Assembly: GCF_000805335.1 (NCBI RefSeq)
Contig: NZ_KN708638.1
Coordinates: forward strand, 4,482,911 to 4,540,024
Source of the DNA: Streptomyces sp. CT34
GTDB lineage: Bacteria; Actinomycetota; Actinomycetes; Streptomycetales; Streptomycetaceae
Reading direction: 5' to 3'
Length of the DNA: 57,114 bases
Positions 55,343-57,114 of this stretch are shown piece by piece. How positions within the stretch are numbered: the stretch's first letter is position 1; each line of letters starts with the position of its first letter. The notes below the pieces were generated by a model. That model saw only the letters and a program-made list of their open reading frames with translations. It was not told the DNA's origin and searched no databases. Both the position numbers and the translations under genes were made by a program.

Positions 55343-56496
55343 GCCAGGAACTGCTGGAGGTGGTGCGCCGGCGGCTCGCCGAGGCCGGGGCGGAGGCGAC
55401 GCCGGCCCGGGTGGCGGTGGCGCTGCGCGAGGCGGGGCGGCTCCTCGGGGACGCCGAAGTGCTGGGCGTGGTGGGCGCGTTGCGGTCCGAGATGGTGGGC
55501 AGCGGGCCGCTGGAGCCGCTGCTGGCCGCGCCCGATGTGACGGATGTGCTGGTGACCGCTCCGGACGCGGTGTGGGTGGACCGGGGCAGCGGACTGGAGC
55601 GTACGGATGTCCGGTTCCGGGACGCGGCCGAGGTGCGCAGACTGGCTCAGCGGCTGGCGGCGGTCGCCGGGCGGCGGCTGGACGACGCCCGGCCGTGGGT
55701 GGATGCCCGGCTCCCGGACGGCACCCGGCTGCACGCCGTGCTGCCCCCGGTGGCGGTCGCCGGGACGTGCCTGTCCCTGCGGGTGCTGCGGCCCCGGGCC
55801 TTCGCCCTGCCGGAGCTGGTGGCGGCCGGGACGGTCCCTCCCGGCGGCGAGCGGCTGCTGGTGGCGCTGCTGGCGGCCCGGCTGTCCTTCCTGGTCAGTG
55901 GGGGTACGGGCTCCGGCAAAACCACGTTGCTGAGCACGCTGCTCGGATTGGTCGGCCCGGCCGAGCGGATCGTGCTGGCCGAGGACTCGGCGGAGCTGCG
56001 GCCGGACCATCCCCATGTGGTGCGGCTGGAGACCCGGCCGGCCAATCAGGAGGGTGTCGGCCGGGTCACCCTGCGGGATCTCGTGCGGCAGGCGCTGCGG
56101 ATGCGCCCGGACCGGCTGGTGGTCGGCGAGGTGCGCGGCCCCGAGGTGACCGATCTGCTGGCGGCGCTCAATACGGGACACGAGGGGGGTTGCGGGACGG
56201 TCCATGCCAATGCCGCGTGCGACGTCCCGGCCCGGCTGGAGGCGCTCGGGTCGACCGCGGGGCTGGACCGGGCGGCGCTGCACAGCCAGTTGGCGGCTGC
56301 GCTGTCCGTCGTGCTGCATCTCGTACGGGACCGGGCCGGCCGGCGGCGGATCGCCGAGGTCCATGTCCTGGAGCGGGATCGCGACGGCCTCGTGGTGACC
56401 GTGCCGGCCGCGGTCTGGGGTCCGGACGGGTTCCAAGAGGCGCGCGGCTGGGGGCGGTTGACGCGGCTGTGCGAGAGGGGTGGGGAGGGGTGCTGA
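55339..56496 (+). CDS. tadA: Tad/CpaF-type secretion ATPase TadA
   Basis: A 385-residue hexameric ATPase of the type II/IV secretion family that drives assembly of Flp/Tad-type pili. The N-terminal domain holds 'LEPLLAAPDVTDVLV'. Walker A is 'GGTGSGKTTLLSTLLGL' (about residues 194-210), the Asp box is 'IVLAEDSAELRPDHPHVVRLE', and 'LRMRPDRLVVGEVRGPEVTDLL' (Walker B) and 'GCGTVHANAACDVPARLEAL' (His box) follow. ATG 55339 is chosen because the protein begins normally from there and it overlaps the preceding frame. It overlaps tadB by a few bases, so they are coexpressed. In Streptomyces this locus is thought to affect sporulation-related surface structures or competence-like pili. Confidence 0.95.
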   Translation: MSQELLEVVRRRLAEAGAEATPARVAVALREAGRLLGDAEVLGVVGALRSEMVGSGPLEPLLAAPDVTDVLVTAPDAVWVDRGSGLERTDVRFRDAAEVRRLAQRLAAVAGRRLDDARPWVDARLPDGTRLHAVLPPVAVAGTCLSLRVLRPRAFALPELVAAGTVPPGGERLLVALLAARLSFLVSGGTGSGKTTLLSTLLGLVGPAERIVLAEDSAELRPDHPHVVRLETRPANQEGVGRVTLRDLVRQALRMRPDRLVVGEVRGPEVTDLLAALNTGHEGGCGTVHANAACDVPARLEALGSTAGLDRAALHSQLAAALSVVLHLVRDRAGRRRIAEVHVLERDRDGLVVTVPAAVWGPDGFQEARGWGRLTRLCERGGEGC

Positions 56497-57114
56497 CGGC
56501 TGGGGCGGGGCCGGTGGTGGTCGCCGTGCTGGGTGCCGGGGGCGCGGTCCGGGCGGCCGCCGGTTGCCGGCGGGACGCGGCGCTGCGGAGGCGGGTGGCT
56601 GCGGTGCTCGACGGCGGAGCGGCGGTGTCCGATTCGGCGGCGCGGTGGCGGGCCCGGTGGCGCGCGTGGTGGGCGGGTCGGGTGGTCGACGGGGCGGCGG
56701 GGCGGCGGTGGCGGCTCGGTCGCCGGGACGGGGTCGGGGCGGAGCTCTGGTGCCTGCCGGCGGGCATCGGGTTGGGACTGCTGGGGCGGTCGGTGCTGCC
56801 GGTGGTGGCGGCGGTGGCGGGCGTGGTCGTCGTACGGCGGTGGTTGGCCGCGCGGGGGATACGGCGGCAGGCGGACCGGCGGGCGGCGGCGGTGATCGCG
56901 CTGTGCACGGCGGTGGCGGGGGAGCTGCGGGCCGGGCAGCAGCCGGACCGGGCCCTGGTCGCGGCCGGGGCGGAGGAGCCGGGGCTGGGGGAGGCGGCGG
57001 CGGTGGTGCTGGCGGCGGCGCGGTACGGGGGTGACGTTCCCGGGGCGCTGCGGGCGGCGGCGCGGCTGCCGGGTGCCGAGGGGCTGACGGGGATGGCGGC
57101 GGGGTGGCAGGGGG
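56490..57114 (+). CDS. tadB: TadB-like type II secretion F family membrane protein (3'-truncated by window end)
   Basis: The frame opens at GTG 56490 inside the tadA stop and stays open to the window edge (208 codons seen). Two hydrophobic segments are visible: near the N-terminus ('VVVAVLGAGGAV') and around residue 90-115 ('LPVVAAVAGVVVVRRWL'). They are followed by the T2SSF-type helical domain ('AAAVIALCTAVAGELRAG', 'YGGDVPGALRAAARLPG'). TadB forms the inner-membrane platform with TadC for the ATPase TadA. The long Arg/Trp-rich insert after the first helix is unusual. The C-terminal half is missing from the window. Confidence 0.85.
   Translation, partial: MLTAGAGPVVVAVLGAGGAVRAAAGCRRDAALRRRVAAVLDGGAAVSDSAARWRARWRAWWAGRVVDGAAGRRWRLGRRDGVGAELWCLPAGIGLGLLGRSVLPVVAAVAGVVVVRRWLAARGIRRQADRRAAAVIALCTAVAGELRAGQQPDRALVAAGAEEPGLGEAAAVVLAAARYGGDVPGALRAAARLPGAEGLTGMAAGWQG

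Overview
The window is a piece of a Streptomyces (or very close actinomycete) chromosome. The evidence is very high G+C with strongly G/C-biased third positions, frequent GTG starts, several apparently leaderless genes, a WhiB-family regulator recognisable as WblA, Nth-Crp-MarP-Acs-Ssd-Tad gene order, and a TTA (bldA-type) codon in an accessory ORF. The right half (about 26-57 kb) is a conserved actinobacterial core block. Its order matches what I recall of the M. tuberculosis Rv3683-Rv3658c region: metallophosphoesterase, PBP (ponA2), whiB4/wblA, two ArsA/Get3-like ATPases, RidA, MBL hydrolase, crp, nth, NUDIX, marP, epoxide-hydrolase-like protein, holin-like membrane protein, acs, HAD phosphatase, ssd and tadAB.

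Layout. 0-7.3 kb: S9 peptidase, methyltransferase, a lipoprotein with an internally duplicated domain, an M3 oligopeptidase and a membrane protein. 7.3-9.8 kb: a divergent TetR/FAD-monooxygenase pair with a perfect 15-bp-arm palindrome over the monooxygenase start codon. 9.8-17.1 kb: a NarL-type two-component system, a MacB/FtsX-type ABC transporter and a secreted aerolysin/MTX2-like protein; three copies of an 18-bp motif link the kinase promoter to the region before the ABC genes. 17.6-22.8 kb: an AraC-type regulator, then DsbA-like, double-SnoaL and MoaF-like genes, a hairpin, and a tightly overlapping trio of Zn-type macrodomain, class-M (SirTM-type) sirtuin and SnoaL-like protein.

22.8-25.9 kb is a decayed accessory island. 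It holds a truncated TfoX gene, the 3' 44 nt of a tRNA-Gly(CCC) gene as a relic attachment site, frameshifted remnants, a truncated methyltransferase abutting a truncated ISL3-family transposase, a small TTA-containing ORF and a 50-bp inverted repeat. It stops at an intact tRNA-Pro(CGG).

26-57 kb is the core block. It is interrupted by a 219-bp MITE-like element with 22-bp perfect terminal repeats (35810-36028) and a decayed lipoprotein gene of polysaccharide-deacetylase type (49486-50388). A SulP-carbonic anhydrase fusion and a degenerate Fic-like protein also lie here. The window ends inside tadB.

The most interesting unit is the macrodomain-sirtuin-SnoaL trio (20587-22786). SirTM/macrodomain pairs described so far, to my knowledge, sit with a lipoylated GcvH-like carrier and its ligase. 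Here no such carrier is visible, and the translationally coupled partner is an NTF2/SnoaL-fold protein. This suggests a variant reversible ADP-ribosylation system with a different client.
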